Counted from the stretch's first letter, positions 8,174-16,696 are shown. The stretch is DNA of 64,000 nucleotides from Sphaerisporangium sp040649355 (GCF_043197795.1 NZ_JBICTU010000001.1:310001-374000); one strand, 5' to 3'. Translations and numbers: made by a program. The notes: generated by a model from the sequence alone, not told the origin.

Positions 8174-10783
8174 ATGGGTTCTGGAAAGCGGTCCATCCGC
8201 TTCAAGATCTTTTCCTTACTACTCCTCCCTCTGCTGTCGCTCAGTGCTTTGTGGGGCTTTGTCCTTAACCTCACGATCGGTGATGGCATCTCGCTCCTGA
8301 CGGCGAACACGGTCTACCAGGGCATCGGGGTCACCTCAACCGATCTGGGCCTCCAGATTCAGGCCGAGCGCGCGTTGTCCGCCGGCACCCTCAGCTCGCG
8401 GTCCAGCGACCAGAACCGGCTCGCCACCCAGCGCCACGCCACCGACAAGTCGCTCTCGGAATTCCGCGCCGCCGGCGCCGAAGTGCAGTCCTCGCTCAGC
8501 GACGCGATGAAGGTCTCGCTCACGTCCCTGCTCAACGAACTGCAGCACCTGCCCAGCATCCGGGCCAACGTGGACACCGCGCAGTCCAGCCGGCTGGAGA
8601 CCACCCAGTCCTACAACCGGATCATGGACGCCCTCTTCCGCGTGTTCGACCGCATGGTCTCGGTGCCCGACCTGGCGATCTTCGAACAGGCCGGGGCGAT
8701 GCAGGGCATGGGCAACGGCTACGAGATCATCGCCCGCGAGAACGCGCTGATCAGCGGGGCGATCATCACGGGCGGTCTCTCCGACGCCGAGTACATCGCC
8801 TTCTCAGAATGGGCCGCCAACCGGCGCTTCCAGTACGCCAAGGGCATGGCCTCGCTGGACCAGGAGCTGCGCAAGCCGTACGAGGAGGTCTTCGCCTCCC
8901 CGACCTTCAAGCGCTTCACCAGCATGGAGCAGGATCTGATCGGCAAGGCCCGCGCCGGCGGCCCCCTGCCCAGCTCGCTCGCCAGGTGGCGGCCGATCAT
9001 CGACAACCTCTCGGCCATGCTCGACCAGGTCAACGCGAAGGCATCCCTCACGCTCGCCGAGCGCGCCAAGAGCGTCGCCACCGGCATCCTGGTCCGCATC
9101 GGGCTCGCTGGCGGGCTCGGCCTCGTCGCGGTCGTCGCGTCGATCATCATCTCGGTGCGATTCGGCCGTCGTCTCGTACGGGAGCTGGCCGACCTGCGCA
9201 ACTCCGCCCGCGAGCTCGCCGACGTGCGGCTCCCGGGGGTCGTCAAGCGGCTGCGCGTGGGCGAGGAGGTCGACGTCGACACCGAGGCCCCGCCGATCAC
9301 CGGGGGCGACTCGGCCGAGGTCGCGGACGTGGCGCAGGCGTTCAGCTCCGTGCAGCGCACCGCCGTGGAGGCGGCCGTGGGGCAGTCGAACCTGCGCAGG
9401 GGCGTCAGCCAGGTCTTCCTCAACCTCGCCCGCCGTAAGCAGGGCCTGCTGCACCGCCAGCTCACCCTGCTCGACGCCATGCAGCGTCGCGCCAGAGAGC
9501 CCGAGGCGCTGGATGACCTCTTCCAGCTCGACCATCTCACCACCCGGATGCGCCGGCACGCGGAGAGCCTGATCATCCTGTCCGGGGCCGCCCCGGGCCG
9601 GGCCTGGCGCAAGCCGGTGCCCGTCCTCGACATCGTGCGCGCCGCAGTGGCGGAGGTGGAGGACTACACCCGGGTCAATGTGCTTCCGCTGCCGAACGCC
9701 TACCTCAGCGGGACGGCGGTCGCGGACCTCATCCACCTCATCGCCGAGCTGATAGAGAACGCGACGATGTTCTCTCCGCCGCAGACGCGCGTGCAGGTCC
9801 GCGGCGACTCTGTGGCCAACGGCTTCGTGGTCGAGATCGAGGACCGGGGTCTCGGCCTGACCCCGCAGGAGTACGCCGCGATCAACGACCGGCTTACCAA
9901 CCCCCCGGAGTTCGACCTGGCGGACAGCGACAGGCTCGGCCTGTTCGTCGTCGGGCGGCTCGCCGCGCGCAACGGCGTCAGCGTGGTCCTGCGCGCGTCG
10001 CCGTACGGGGGCACGACCGCCATCGCGCTCATCCCGAAGGAACTGGTGACCGACGACGGCTCGCCGAGCCCCATCCCGGGCTCTCTGGCCGAGACCGGCC
10101 CGCAGCCCGCCCGGGACTCGCTCACCGGCAGGATGACGCGTCAGCCTCCGGCGCTCGCCGCCGGCCCCGCCGTCGAGTCGTCGCTGTTCTTCACCCCCCC
10201 GAACGAGCGGTCCCCCGAGTCGACCCCCTCGCTCAGCGTCGTGCCGAGCATCGCCGACACCGGCCCGATCGACGCTTCCGGCATGGGCGACAGGGGAAGG
10301 CCGCTGGCCGACCCCGAGAATCCCCCTTCATTGCCGACGCGCACCTCCACGTCCAAGGGCACCCACAGGGGACTGCCGCGCCGGGTGCGCCAGGCGAACA
10401 TGGCCCCGCAGCTCCGGGAGAGCACCGGCCCCCTCGCCGCCCCCACGCCCCCTGCCGGGTCCGAGATCGGACGACCCAGTCTTTCCGGGCATAACGAGCG
10501 ATCTCCGGACGAGGCTCGTGCTATGTTCTCCGCCTTCCAGCAAGGAGGACGCCGAGGACGCGCCGAAGCCGACCAGGATCCGCCGGATGTCGGGCCGGGG
10601 ACGGATGCCCGGCCGAACGAGCGCGTGAGCAGGCGCGACGACGAGAATGCCCTCCAGGGGCGGGCATCCGAGAGCTCTGAAGGAGCCATTGCGCGCCCGA
10701 GCGAGCGTGACCAAAAGCATGAGCTGCGCAACCATAGTGAGGGTTACGTACATCAGACGACTGGCGAGAAGGGTGACGAATGA
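8174..10783 (+). CDS. cvnA: Conservon sensor kinase: NIT domain, HAMP-like region, HATPase
   Basis: An 869-residue membrane histidine-kinase-like protein and first gene of a conservon. After an N-terminal helix (about residues 11-30) comes an extracytoplasmic nitrate/nitrite-sensing (NIT) type domain, then a second helix near residue 320, a HAMP-like linker, and a HATPase domain with ELIENATMFSPP (N box), EDRGLGLT and LGLFVVGRLA. The C-terminal ~220 residues are low-complexity Pro/Ser/Arg-rich. In S. coelicolor cvnA-D products form membrane complexes that tune morphology and secondary metabolism. The ATG at 8174 has GGAG upstream; the earlier ATG at 8138 has none. The stop overlaps the roadblock gene in ATGA, indicating translational coupling. 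Confidence 0.9.
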   Translation: MGSGKRSIRFKIFSLLLLPLLSLSALWGFVLNLTIGDGISLLTANTVYQGIGVTSTDLGLQIQAERALSAGTLSSRSSDQNRLATQRHATDKSLSEFRAAGAEVQSSLSDAMKVSLTSLLNELQHLPSIRANVDTAQSSRLETTQSYNRIMDALFRVFDRMVSVPDLAIFEQAGAMQGMGNGYEIIARENALISGAIITGGLSDAEYIAFSEWAANRRFQYAKGMASLDQELRKPYEEVFASPTFKRFTSMEQDLIGKARAGGPLPSSLARWRPIIDNLSAMLDQVNAKASLTLAERAKSVATGILVRIGLAGGLGLVAVVASIIISVRFGRRLVRELADLRNSARELADVRLPGVVKRLRVGEEVDVDTEAPPITGGDSAEVADVAQAFSSVQRTAVEAAVGQSNLRRGVSQVFLNLARRKQGLLHRQLTLLDAMQRRAREPEALDDLFQLDHLTTRMRRHAESLIILSGAAPGRAWRKPVPVLDIVRAAVAEVEDYTRVNVLPLPNAYLSGTAVADLIHLIAELIENATMFSPPQTRVQVRGDSVANGFVVEIEDRGLGLTPQEYAAINDRLTNPPEFDLADSDRLGLFVVGRLAARNGVSVVLRASPYGGTTAIALIPKELVTDDGSPSPIPGSLAETGPQPARDSLTGRMTRQPPALAAGPAVESSLFFTPPNERSPESTPSLSVVPSIADTGPIDASGMGDRGRPLADPENPPSLPTRTSTSKGTHRGLPRRVRQANMAPQLRESTGPLAAPTPPAGSEIGRPSLSGHNERSPDEARAMFSAFQQGGRRGRAEADQDPPDVGPGTDARPNERVSRRDDENALQGRASESSEGAIARPSERDQKHELRNHSEGYVHQTTGEKGDE

Positions 10784-11187
10784 CCGGCAAAGTGTCGTCT
10801 AACGGCGAACTCAACTGGCTCCTCGACGATCTCATCAGCAGGGTCGCCGCCGTACGCCAGGCGGTCATCCTCTCCACCGATGGCCTCGTCGTCGGGGCCT
10901 CCAAGGGCTTCAGCAGAGAGGACGCGGAACACCTGTCCGCGGTGGCCTCCGGCTTCCAGAGCCTCGCCCGCGGCGCGGGACGCCACTTCGGCGGCGGCGA
11001 GGTGCGTCAGACGATCGTCGAGATGGAGTCCGCGTTCCTGTTCGTGACGGCGGCCGGCACCGGCACCTGCCTCGCCGTGCTGAGCAGCTCGGACGCCGAC
11101 GTGGGCCACATCGCCTACGAGATGGCGATGCTGGTCAAGCGCGTCGGCCAGCACATCTCCACCAACCCCCGGCGGACGTTGTCATGA
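10780..11187 (+). CDS. cvnB: Conservon roadblock/LC7 domain protein
   Basis: A 135-residue Roadblock/LC7 protein (MglB-like fold), with the typical opening GELNWLLDDLISRVAAVRQA followed by the alpha-beta core ending around HISTNP. In conservons this protein is thought to act on or bind the partner small GTPase, by analogy with MglB and MglA. It starts within the stop of the kinase gene (ATGA) and its own stop overlaps the DUF742 start in the same way. An orphan paralogue lies at 20946-21332. Confidence 0.92.
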   Translation: MTGKVSSNGELNWLLDDLISRVAAVRQAVILSTDGLVVGASKGFSREDAEHLSAVASGFQSLARGAGRHFGGGEVRQTIVEMESAFLFVTAAGTGTCLAVLSSSDADVGHIAYEMAMLVKRVGQHISTNPRRTLS

Positions 11188-11558
11188 CGACGCGTGGCGA
11201 GCAGTGGCTCGACGAGGAGGCCGGGCCGATCGTACGGCCCTATGCGCTTATCCGTGGCCGTACGCGGTCATCGGGTGACAACCTGGACCTGATCGCTATG
11301 GTCACGGCGACCGGGTCTCCGTACACTGGCGAGGCCGGTCTCGGCCCCGAGGAGCAACGCATCCTTGAGCTGGCCGACCGGCCGATGTCGGTCGCGGACA
11401 TCGCCTCCGAGATCGACCTGCCGCTCGGCGTGGTCCGCGTTCTCCTCGGTGATCTCCAAGACCAGGGCATGATCAGCGTACGGGCTCCCGCCCAGGCGGG
11501 ACCGCGCCCAAACGAGCGCATTCTCAAGGAAGTGATCAATGGCCTACGAGCCCTCTGA
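11184..11558 (+). CDS. cvnC: Conservon DUF742 protein
   Basis: A 124-residue DUF742 protein, the third conservon component. It contains the family segment PIVRPYALIRGRT near the N-terminus and a C-terminal winged-helix-like stretch (PMSVADIASEIDLPLGVVR). Direct DNA binding is not established for the family. It overlaps the roadblock gene by four bases and the GTPase gene by 20 bp, so all four genes should be translated together. Confidence 0.92.
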   Translation: MTTRGEQWLDEEAGPIVRPYALIRGRTRSSGDNLDLIAMVTATGSPYTGEAGLGPEEQRILELADRPMSVADIASEIDLPLGVVRVLLGDLQDQGMISVRAPAQAGPRPNERILKEVINGLRAL

Positions 11559-12114
11559 GGAGCCCGTCGCCCTCAAGATCCTGGTGGCGGGCGGCTTCGG
11601 CGTGGGGAAGACCACGCTGGTCGGAGCGATCAGCGAGATCCGGCCCCTGCGCACCGAAGAGGTCCTCTCCGACCGAGGCATCGGCGTCGACGACATCGAC
11701 GGCGTGGAGGGTAAGACGACCACCACGGTGGCCATGGACTTCGGGCGGATCACCATCCGTGAGGGTCTCGTGGTCTACCTGTTCGGCACGCCGGGCCAGG
11801 AGCGCTTCTGGTTCATGTGGGACGAACTGTCCTACGGCGCGCTGGGCGCGGTCGTCCTCGCCGACACGCGTCGCCTCACCGACTGCTTCCCCTCCATCGA
11901 CTACTTCGAGCAGCGCGGAACGCCTTTCATCGTCGCGGTCAACTGCTTCGACGGGGCCGACAAGCACGAGGCCGAGGACGTGCGCATCGCGCTGGACCTC
12001 GACCCGGACATCCCGGTCATCCTCTGCGACGTCCGCCGCCGCGCCTCCGCCAAGGTAGTCCTGGTGACCCTGGTCGAACACGCCCTCCGCACCCTCACCC
12101 CAGCCGCCGGATAG
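11539..12114 (+). CDS. cvnD: Conservon small GTPase
   Basis: A 191-residue P-loop GTPase of the conservon group. The Walker A motif is GGFGVGKTT (about residues 18-26) and the switch II region is FGTPGQERF, close to Ras/MglA-type GTPases. The base-recognition position is NCFD rather than canonical NKxD, which is usual in this group. It is last in the operon and overlaps the DUF742 gene by 20 bp. It probably transduces the kinase/roadblock signal by nucleotide-dependent membrane association; this is family knowledge, not visible here. Confidence 0.92.
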   Translation: MAYEPSEEPVALKILVAGGFGVGKTTLVGAISEIRPLRTEEVLSDRGIGVDDIDGVEGKTTTTVAMDFGRITIREGLVVYLFGTPGQERFWFMWDELSYGALGAVVLADTRRLTDCFPSIDYFEQRGTPFIVAVNCFDGADKHEAEDVRIALDLDPDIPVILCDVRRRASAKVVLVTLVEHALRTLTPAAG

Positions 12115-12138
12115 GAGCCCACCCCGCGCGCCCCGGCA

Positions 12139-12159
12139 TGGACGCCTGCCCGGCGTCCA
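12139..12159 (+). terminator. Candidate terminator hairpin after the conservon
   Basis: A perfect 8-bp stem (TGGACGCC with GGCGTCCA) around a 5-base loop, 25 bp after the GTPase stop. There is no T run, as is common for actinomycete terminators. Confidence 0.5.
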
Positions 12160-12257
12160 CGGCTGGACCCCTCATAGACCCCCGCCCGAGGAGCTCACCG
12201 AGCGTCCGAGGTGACCTCCTCACAGAATGGCGGCATCCGGCGGCCGAAGCCATTCGG

Positions 12258-12330
12258 CCCTCCCGTGACCCAGTGCCATGGTGAGCCGTGTGCTGCCCAC
12301 CCAGGCCGTGCGCCGGAACGGCGTCCAGGG
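12258..12330. repeat. Direct repeat copy 1 flanking the mur cassette
   Basis: About 67 bp match the copy at 14928-15004 in the same orientation. The long block starting CCCTCCCGTGACCCAGTGCC and ending CTGCCCACCCAGGCC differs at two sites. After a 12-15 base gap comes a shared CGCCGGAACGGCG, which forms a small hairpin. It lies just past the murB remnant; the other copy lies just past the HicB-like gene. Confidence 0.8.
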
Positions 12331-12360
12331 AAGGGTACGGCCCAGTCTCGACCAGGGAGC

Positions 12361-13420
12361 TCACGGGGAGTGCGCGGGGCCGACAAGCGCAGGAAGTGGA
12401 TCGAAGCCCAGCGGAACCGGCTCAGGATGCAGACGGATACCGGTCTCGGTATGCACCGCAGCCGCCAGGGTACGCAGGGCAGCGGAAGGCCGAAGCAGTG
12501 GCACCCTCGTGAGCGGTGAGGGTCAGGGTCCGTTGCGTGGAACAGTGCACCCCGGGGGCGAGTTGGCATCCCGGGCTATATCCCGCCTGCCCAAGGAGCC
12601 ATCCCGCGCTGGCACGCTGGATACGGTGCTGGTCGCGCGTCATGGGGCCGCCCGCGGTAAGGATCGCCTTTGCCTGAGAGGCGCTGACGGGCGGGTTGAG
12701 GAAGACCGAGCCCGCTTGCCGTGCATCGGGGCCGGATTCCGGGAGGATGAGGCCGCGGGCGTACCGGTCGGTGAGAACGGCTTCAGCCGCCTCGGCCAGT
12801 GGGGGCCGGACGCCAAGAGAGAGGCCGAGCTCTTCGGCCAGGTGCCGATAGCCCAAAGGGGCAGCGAACGTGCTGCGCCGCAACCGCAGGGTAACAGCGA
12901 GGATCGTCCATCGCCCGGGGTGCGTCTTGAAGACGCTCGTGCGATAGCCGAATCCGCAGGCAGGGGACGGGAGCCGGACAATGGTGCCCGACTGCCAGTC
13001 ATAGGCAGTGATCTGCGTGAGGACATCGGATATCTGCTGCCCGTAAGCGCCAGTGTTCTGTACGGGCGCAGCGCCTGCGGTGCCAGGAATTCCGCCAAGG
13101 TATTCAATGCCCGACAGGCCCTCGGCTACCGAGTAGCCCACCAGTTCGGATAGCGGCTCGCCCGCTTGGGCGGTGATCTCCACATCGCAGGCGGCGACTG
13201 AGTTGGCGGTGACACCGCGGGTCGCCATGAGGATCACCGGGTAAGCGGGTCCGGCATCGCTGGCGAGGGTGTTACTGCCGCCGCCGAGCACATGCGGCCG
13301 CATGGACTCACGGTGAACGGTGTGGGCGAGATCGGGCCAGGCTGCGGGGTCTGTGTGGATGAGCAGCGCCTGGGCGGGGCCACCGAGGTGCAGCGTGGTG
13401 TGCTGGGCCAGCAAACTCAT
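12361..13420 (-). pseudogene. murB: murB-like UDP-N-acetylmuramate dehydrogenase, frameshifted near the 3' end
   Basis: MurB reduces enolpyruvyl-UDP-GlcNAc to UDP-MurNAc using FAD and NADPH. Recognisable are GGGSNTL in the FAD domain, the GYRTSVFK region, and GSVFLNP holding the catalytic Ser. The intact frame stops at 12422 after about 20 unrelated residues. In the next frame, from 12480 to a stop at 12361, the expected C-terminus appears, including LHPEPVPLG with the second catalytic acid. A single-base shift near 12480 therefore removes an essential residue. A sequencing error is possible. It lies 18 bp behind the serine hydrolase in a murA'-hydrolase-murB order and is quite divergent, so it was probably an accessory copy rather than the housekeeping gene. 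Confidence 0.82.
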
Positions 13421-13438
13421 CTAGGGATCCTGTCGAGG

Positions 13439-14473
13439 TCAATCGGTAGAGATCGTCTTGAGGGCGAGCGCTCGCAGCGGAGCGATCCGGGTTCGAGCGC
13501 TCCCGTGATAGACGGCGTTGGTACAGATGACCAGGTAACGGCCGGTCTCAGGGGCCAGGTAGAGACTCGTGCCAGTGAAGCCGTGATGGTAGGCGATGCG
13601 GCCACCGAAGGCGAGAATCCACGACAGCCCTCGCTCAAGCCCCGGCTCGATAAGGGCCTGCGGGACAAAGCTGTACCGCAGCCATTCGCCAAGGTCGGAC
13701 GCGTCGATGGTCTGCGCCGTCAGAAGCCGCTCAGCGTAGGTGGCCAGGTCCGCGCCGCTGGAGAAGACGCCGGCGTGCCCAGCGACACCACCCATCAGCG
13801 CGGCATTGTCGTCGTGTGCGGTGCCCCAGATACGCGGGATACCGGGGATGCGTTGCTCGGTCGGGGCGACCTGTGGCGTTCGGGTGACAGGCCCGTACGT
13901 TGTGGATGACATCCCGAGGGAGCGCCACAGATCGTCGGCGGACTCTTCCAGTCGACGCCCATGGACGTGCGCCAGGGCCAGGCCGAGCAGGATGTACCCC
14001 CGGTTGATATATCGGTGAGTGCCGGGAAGGTCTTCCAACGGTTCGCGGCACATAAGCTCGTGCAGTGGGGCGTCTGCGCCGCGATAAAGGTCCAGGCGGG
14101 TGGATGCGCGCAGGCCTGAAGTGTGCGCGAGCAGTTGACGAATGGTCGCCTCGGCGCTCGGCGCCTCCCCGTACATCGGGGGCAGCGCGTCGCGGACGGG
14201 CGCGTCAAGGTCGAGCAGCCCCGATGCCAGAGTGGCCCCGACAAGGGGCCAGGTTGCGACGACCTTCGTCAATGAGGCGATGTCGTACGTGGTGTGCTCG
14301 GTTGGCGTCAGGTCGCCGAGCTCGGGTGCGACGGTGCCGGCCGCCAGAACGTGCCGGTCCCCGCCGACCGTGCCGCAGACGACAAGGCCGCCGGGAGTCG
14401 CGCCAGCGCCGACCACCTCATGCAACGTCTCAGCCAACAGAGCCGTGTCGTCGGTGGTGAAGGGTAGGGGCAT
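13439..14473 (-). CDS. Serine hydrolase, class C beta-lactamase/penicillin-binding fold
   Basis: A 344-residue serine hydrolase of the beta-lactamase class C/esterase clan. The nucleophile motif SxxK is SLTK (IASLTKVVATWP), the second motif is YIN (HRYINRGY), and the KTG-equivalent is HHG (IAYHHGFTG). There is no signal peptide, so it appears cytoplasmic, unlike true beta-lactamases. The start at 14473 has CGGAGG eight bases upstream, inside the end of the murA remnant. It sits between murA and murB remnants with gaps of 2 and 18 bp, so it probably worked on a muropeptide-like compound. It is the only gene of the three that looks intact. Confidence 0.82.
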   Translation of the reverse strand: MPLPFTTDDTALLAETLHEVVGAGATPGGLVVCGTVGGDRHVLAAGTVAPELGDLTPTEHTTYDIASLTKVVATWPLVGATLASGLLDLDAPVRDALPPMYGEAPSAEATIRQLLAHTSGLRASTRLDLYRGADAPLHELMCREPLEDLPGTHRYINRGYILLGLALAHVHGRRLEESADDLWRSLGMSSTTYGPVTRTPQVAPTEQRIPGIPRIWGTAHDDNAALMGGVAGHAGVFSSGADLATYAERLLTAQTIDASDLGEWLRYSFVPQALIEPGLERGLSWILAFGGRIAYHHGFTGTSLYLAPETGRYLVICTNAVYHGSARTRIAPLRALALKTISTD

Positions 14474-14475
14474 CT

Positions 14476-14664
14476 CTAAACCTCCGCTTCGGTGGTGAGG
14501 TCGGCGCCCAGCTCGGCGAGGTTGTCGAACAGCCGGCCGTAACCGCGCCGCAAGTGGTACACCCCCCGGATCGTAGAGGTGCCCTCCGCTGCCAGGGCGG
14601 CAATCAGCACTGCACTCGGCCCTGTGCTCGAAGGTGTACGAACGGAGAGACCGCTCGACGTGGA
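14476..14664 (-). pseudogene. murA: murA C-terminal fragment
   Basis: The frame reads TGPSAVLIAALAAEGTST, then IRGVYHLRRGYGRLFDNLAE and LGADL, a good match to the last ~45 residues of UDP-GlcNAc 1-carboxyvinyltransferase. The full enzyme is about 420 residues. Upstream the similarity stops and a TAG closes the frame at 14665-14667, so the catalytic domains are gone. The stop lies 2 bp before the serine hydrolase start, showing that murA once led this operon. The loss of its 5' part leaves the following genes without their original promoter. Confidence 0.75.
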
Positions 14665-15018
14665 CTAAAGCGCGAGCGCCAGGCGCCCGTCGCCCGGCAG
14701 GAACCCCAGCCTCGCTTCGCGGTTCGCACCACCCATACAGCCGTACAGTCGCTGACGCCAACCGAATACCAGAGAAGCGTCGCTGCCAGGGCGGGCTCAC
14801 CTCGACGCGATCATTGTTAGCCGCTCGTCGGCACTTGCGCCAAGCAGCGACGAGTTTCGTTCCACCGGCTACGCCTACGCGCTGTCCGTGCGTCCGGTGG
14901 TCATGCAATGTCCAGCCGGTCGTTTGCCCTCCCGTGACCCAGTGCCGTGGTGAGCCGTATGCTGCCCACCCAGGCCATGAACAACCCGGAGCGCCGGAAC
15001 GGCGGGCGTCGACTGGGA
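14665..15018. other. Non-coding stretch between the murA fragment and the HicB-like gene
   Basis: No frame here has a recognisable domain together with a plausible start. It contains repeat copy 2 (14928-15004) at its right end. It is the likely scar of the event that deleted the 5' part of murA. Confidence 0.5.
14928..15004. repeat. Direct repeat copy 2 flanking the mur cassette
   Basis: Matches copy 1 at 12258-12330 in the same orientation, about 2.67 kb away. This copy has 12 extra bases (AACAACCCGGAG) before the shared CGCCGGAACGGCG. The mur cassette lies exactly between the two copies. Confidence 0.8.
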
Positions 15019-15414
15019 TCACGAGCGCTGGAGATCGCTCATGCGCATGTCCGACAGGCCTAAAAGGGCAGCACTGTCATCCTCCGTCAAGCCAGCCTGC
15101 CGGAGCCGTGCCGCCATGTCGGAAGCGGTGCGACGAAGATGCGCGCGCTCCTCCTGATAGGAAGCGAGAAGCTCCTGCGGAACGCCAGATATCTCGTACA
15201 CATACTCAACCGAAATCGGGACATCCTCGGGCAGATCAAGAACGAAGTGCTTCACCGACTCGACCTCCTCGAAGAGCTCCGCAAGCGTGCGGCCGGTTAC
15301 CCCGGACCGGATGGGAGCATCGAGAGGGTCGGCGGCCCAGACCACGATCTTCGTATCTAGCGTCTCCTCAAGAGTGACGCGAAACTTCAGGTGACGAGTG
15401 ATCGGCACAGTCAT
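15019..15414 (-). CDS. HicB-like small protein
   Basis: A 131-residue protein. The N-terminal ~75 residues have the strand-strand-helix-strand layout of HicB-type partial RNase H folds (IVVWAADPLDAP, GRTLAELFEEVESVKHFVLD, VPISVEYVYE). The C-terminus is helical and ends in a degenerate helix-turn-helix-like AALLGLSDMRMSDL. HicB proteins are antitoxins that block HicA, but no HicA-like gene is adjacent, so a toxin-antitoxin role is only a guess. The ATG at 15414 has GGATAGGG upstream. It follows a short open frame by 11 bp and a DUF397/XRE pair. Confidence 0.55.
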   Translation of the reverse strand: MTVPITRHLKFRVTLEETLDTKIVVWAADPLDAPIRSGVTGRTLAELFEEVESVKHFVLDLPEDVPISVEYVYEISGVPQELLASYQEERAHLRRTASDMAARLRQAGLTEDDSAALLGLSDMRMSDLQRS

Positions 15415-15425
15415 CGCAGCCAGCC

Positions 15426-15563
15426 CTATCCGAACACGTGCTCCAGGTCGCGTTCGAGGTTGATGAGCACTGTTGGCCGTAGATCGCGAACGGGCACAGT
15501 GGCCCGGCCCACCACGATCTGAGCCCGGTCGTAGAGCAGGCGAACGGACCGGTCTCCGCCCAC
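15426..15563 (-). CDS. Short unknown frame upstream of the HicB-like gene, possibly truncated
   Basis: An open frame of 45 residues from the GTG at 15563, ending 11 bp before the HicB-like start. The frame stays open upstream to 15605 with protein-like content (QPQWWINGQGRV), but there is no start codon there, suggesting a lost 5' end. Contents such as RSVRLLYDRAQIVVGRATVP and DLRPTVLINLERDL look like a real small domain. I do not recognise the family; it does not resemble HicA. Confidence 0.35.
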   Translation of the reverse strand: MGGDRSVRLLYDRAQIVVGRATVPVRDLRPTVLINLERDLEHVFG

Positions 15564-15636
15564 TCGACCTTGTCCGTTGATCCACCATTGCGGTTGGGTG
15601 TTTAGTCAATAAATGGCACTCTTCAGGGGCAACTGG

Positions 15637-15834
15637 TCAGTCAAGCTCGCCCCTCTTCAGGCTACCGATGAATGCCTGCCATTCCCTACCCGTCATGCGC
15701 AGGATCGGTCCGTGCGGATTCTTGGAATCGCGAAGAAGCCACCCTCCGCCAGGCAGGACCGCAACCTCAACACAGTTGTCGTTCGAGGTGCTATAAACGC
15801 TCTTGCGCCAGGCGAGCGGAGGGCTTTGATCCAC
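15637..15834 (-). CDS. DUF397 protein
   Basis: A 65-residue DUF397 protein with the typical opening LAWRKSVYSTSNDNCVEV and closing block PHGPILRMTGREWQAF. DUF397 proteins are actinobacterial and nearly always sit beside an XRE regulator, as here (10-bp gap). In Streptomyces such pairs, for example the BldB/WhiJ-associated systems, influence development, with the small protein probably modulating the regulator. The GTG at 15834 follows GAGGAAG. Confidence 0.88.
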   Translation of the reverse strand: MDQSPPLAWRKSVYSTSNDNCVEVAVLPGGGWLLRDSKNPHGPILRMTGREWQAFIGSLKRGELD

Positions 15835-15844
15835 GATTCTTCCT

Positions 15845-16696
15845 CTATTGTTGATGAAGTCTCCTGTGACTTTCCGACAGGTGTCTCACTGATTCATCCG
15901 GCGACAACGCCGATGCTTGTGCCTGGCTGTAGATGAGGGTATATCGCCGGATCTCCTCGGGAGTCTCCAGCCAGAGACTGTCGGTCAGCGTCGCCAGATG
16001 GACCAGACTCGGGTCGTCAGGGGATGGGAAGTCCAGGATAACGAAAGGTCCGTCCAAGGCTGGATGTGCCCCTACGGAGTTTGGCAGCACCTGAACGGTG
16101 ATGTTGGGTCGGCCGGCCATCTCCACAAGGTGCTGTATCTGGTCCCGCATGACATCAGGACCCCCGATCATCTTAAGAAGCGCCGCCTCGTCGATGACCG
16201 CGACCAGCGTGGGCGGGTCTTGCCGCTTGAGGATCTCCTGACGCGCAAGTCTGGCTTGGACATGCCGTTCGAAGACCGCTTCGTTCAGCACCTGTCCGCC
16301 ACGAAAGATCGCCATCATGTAGGCCGCAGTCTGGAGAAGGCCGGGAATGACCACGGCCTCGTAGGTCCGGATCATTGAGGCACCGGCTTCGAAGTCGGGC
16401 AACGAACTCCTGAAGACGTCCTGATAGTCAGCCCACCAGCCCCGCTGGCGTGACTCACGAGCTAGGGTCAGCAACGCTTCTCGGCGACGCTCGTCTGTTA
16501 CTCCATAAAGGTCGAGTAGACCTCTGATGTCGTGCGGAGCGGGCCGCTTCCACTCATCACGCTCCATTCGCGTGATCTTGGACGGATCCCAGTCCAGTTG
16601 TTTGGCTGCCTCTGCGGCCGTGAGTCCAGATTCGATACGGAGTTGGCGCAGGGCGGCAGACAGCCGCCGCCGTTTGACCGTAGGACTGTTCGACAT
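15845..16696 (-). CDS. XRE-family regulator with DUF5753 domain
   Basis: A 283-residue regulator. Residues about 8-65 form a Cro/CI helix-turn-helix (LRIESGLTAAEAAKQLDWDP, then SKITRMERDEW). The rest is the DUF5753 ligand-binding-like domain seen in actinobacterial WhiJ-type regulators (PGLLQTAAYM, QVLPNSVGAHPALDGPF). It is followed by its DUF397 partner. An ATG at 16696 with GGGAG upstream is preferred over the adjacent GTG at 16699. A palindrome 70 bp upstream of the start may be its operator. Confidence 0.9.
   Translation of the reverse strand: MSNSPTVKRRRLSAALRQLRIESGLTAAEAAKQLDWDPSKITRMERDEWKRPAPHDIRGLLDLYGVTDERRREALLTLARESRQRGWWADYQDVFRSSLPDFEAGASMIRTYEAVVIPGLLQTAAYMMAIFRGGQVLNEAVFERHVQARLARQEILKRQDPPTLVAVIDEAALLKMIGGPDVMRDQIQHLVEMAGRPNITVQVLPNSVGAHPALDGPFVILDFPSPDDPSLVHLATLTDSLWLETPEEIRRYTLIYSQAQASALSPDESVRHLSESHRRLHQQ

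Noticed and set aside
12258..15008. Insertion sequence bounded by terminal repeats
   Set aside because: The repeats are direct, not inverted, and no transposase is encoded between them.
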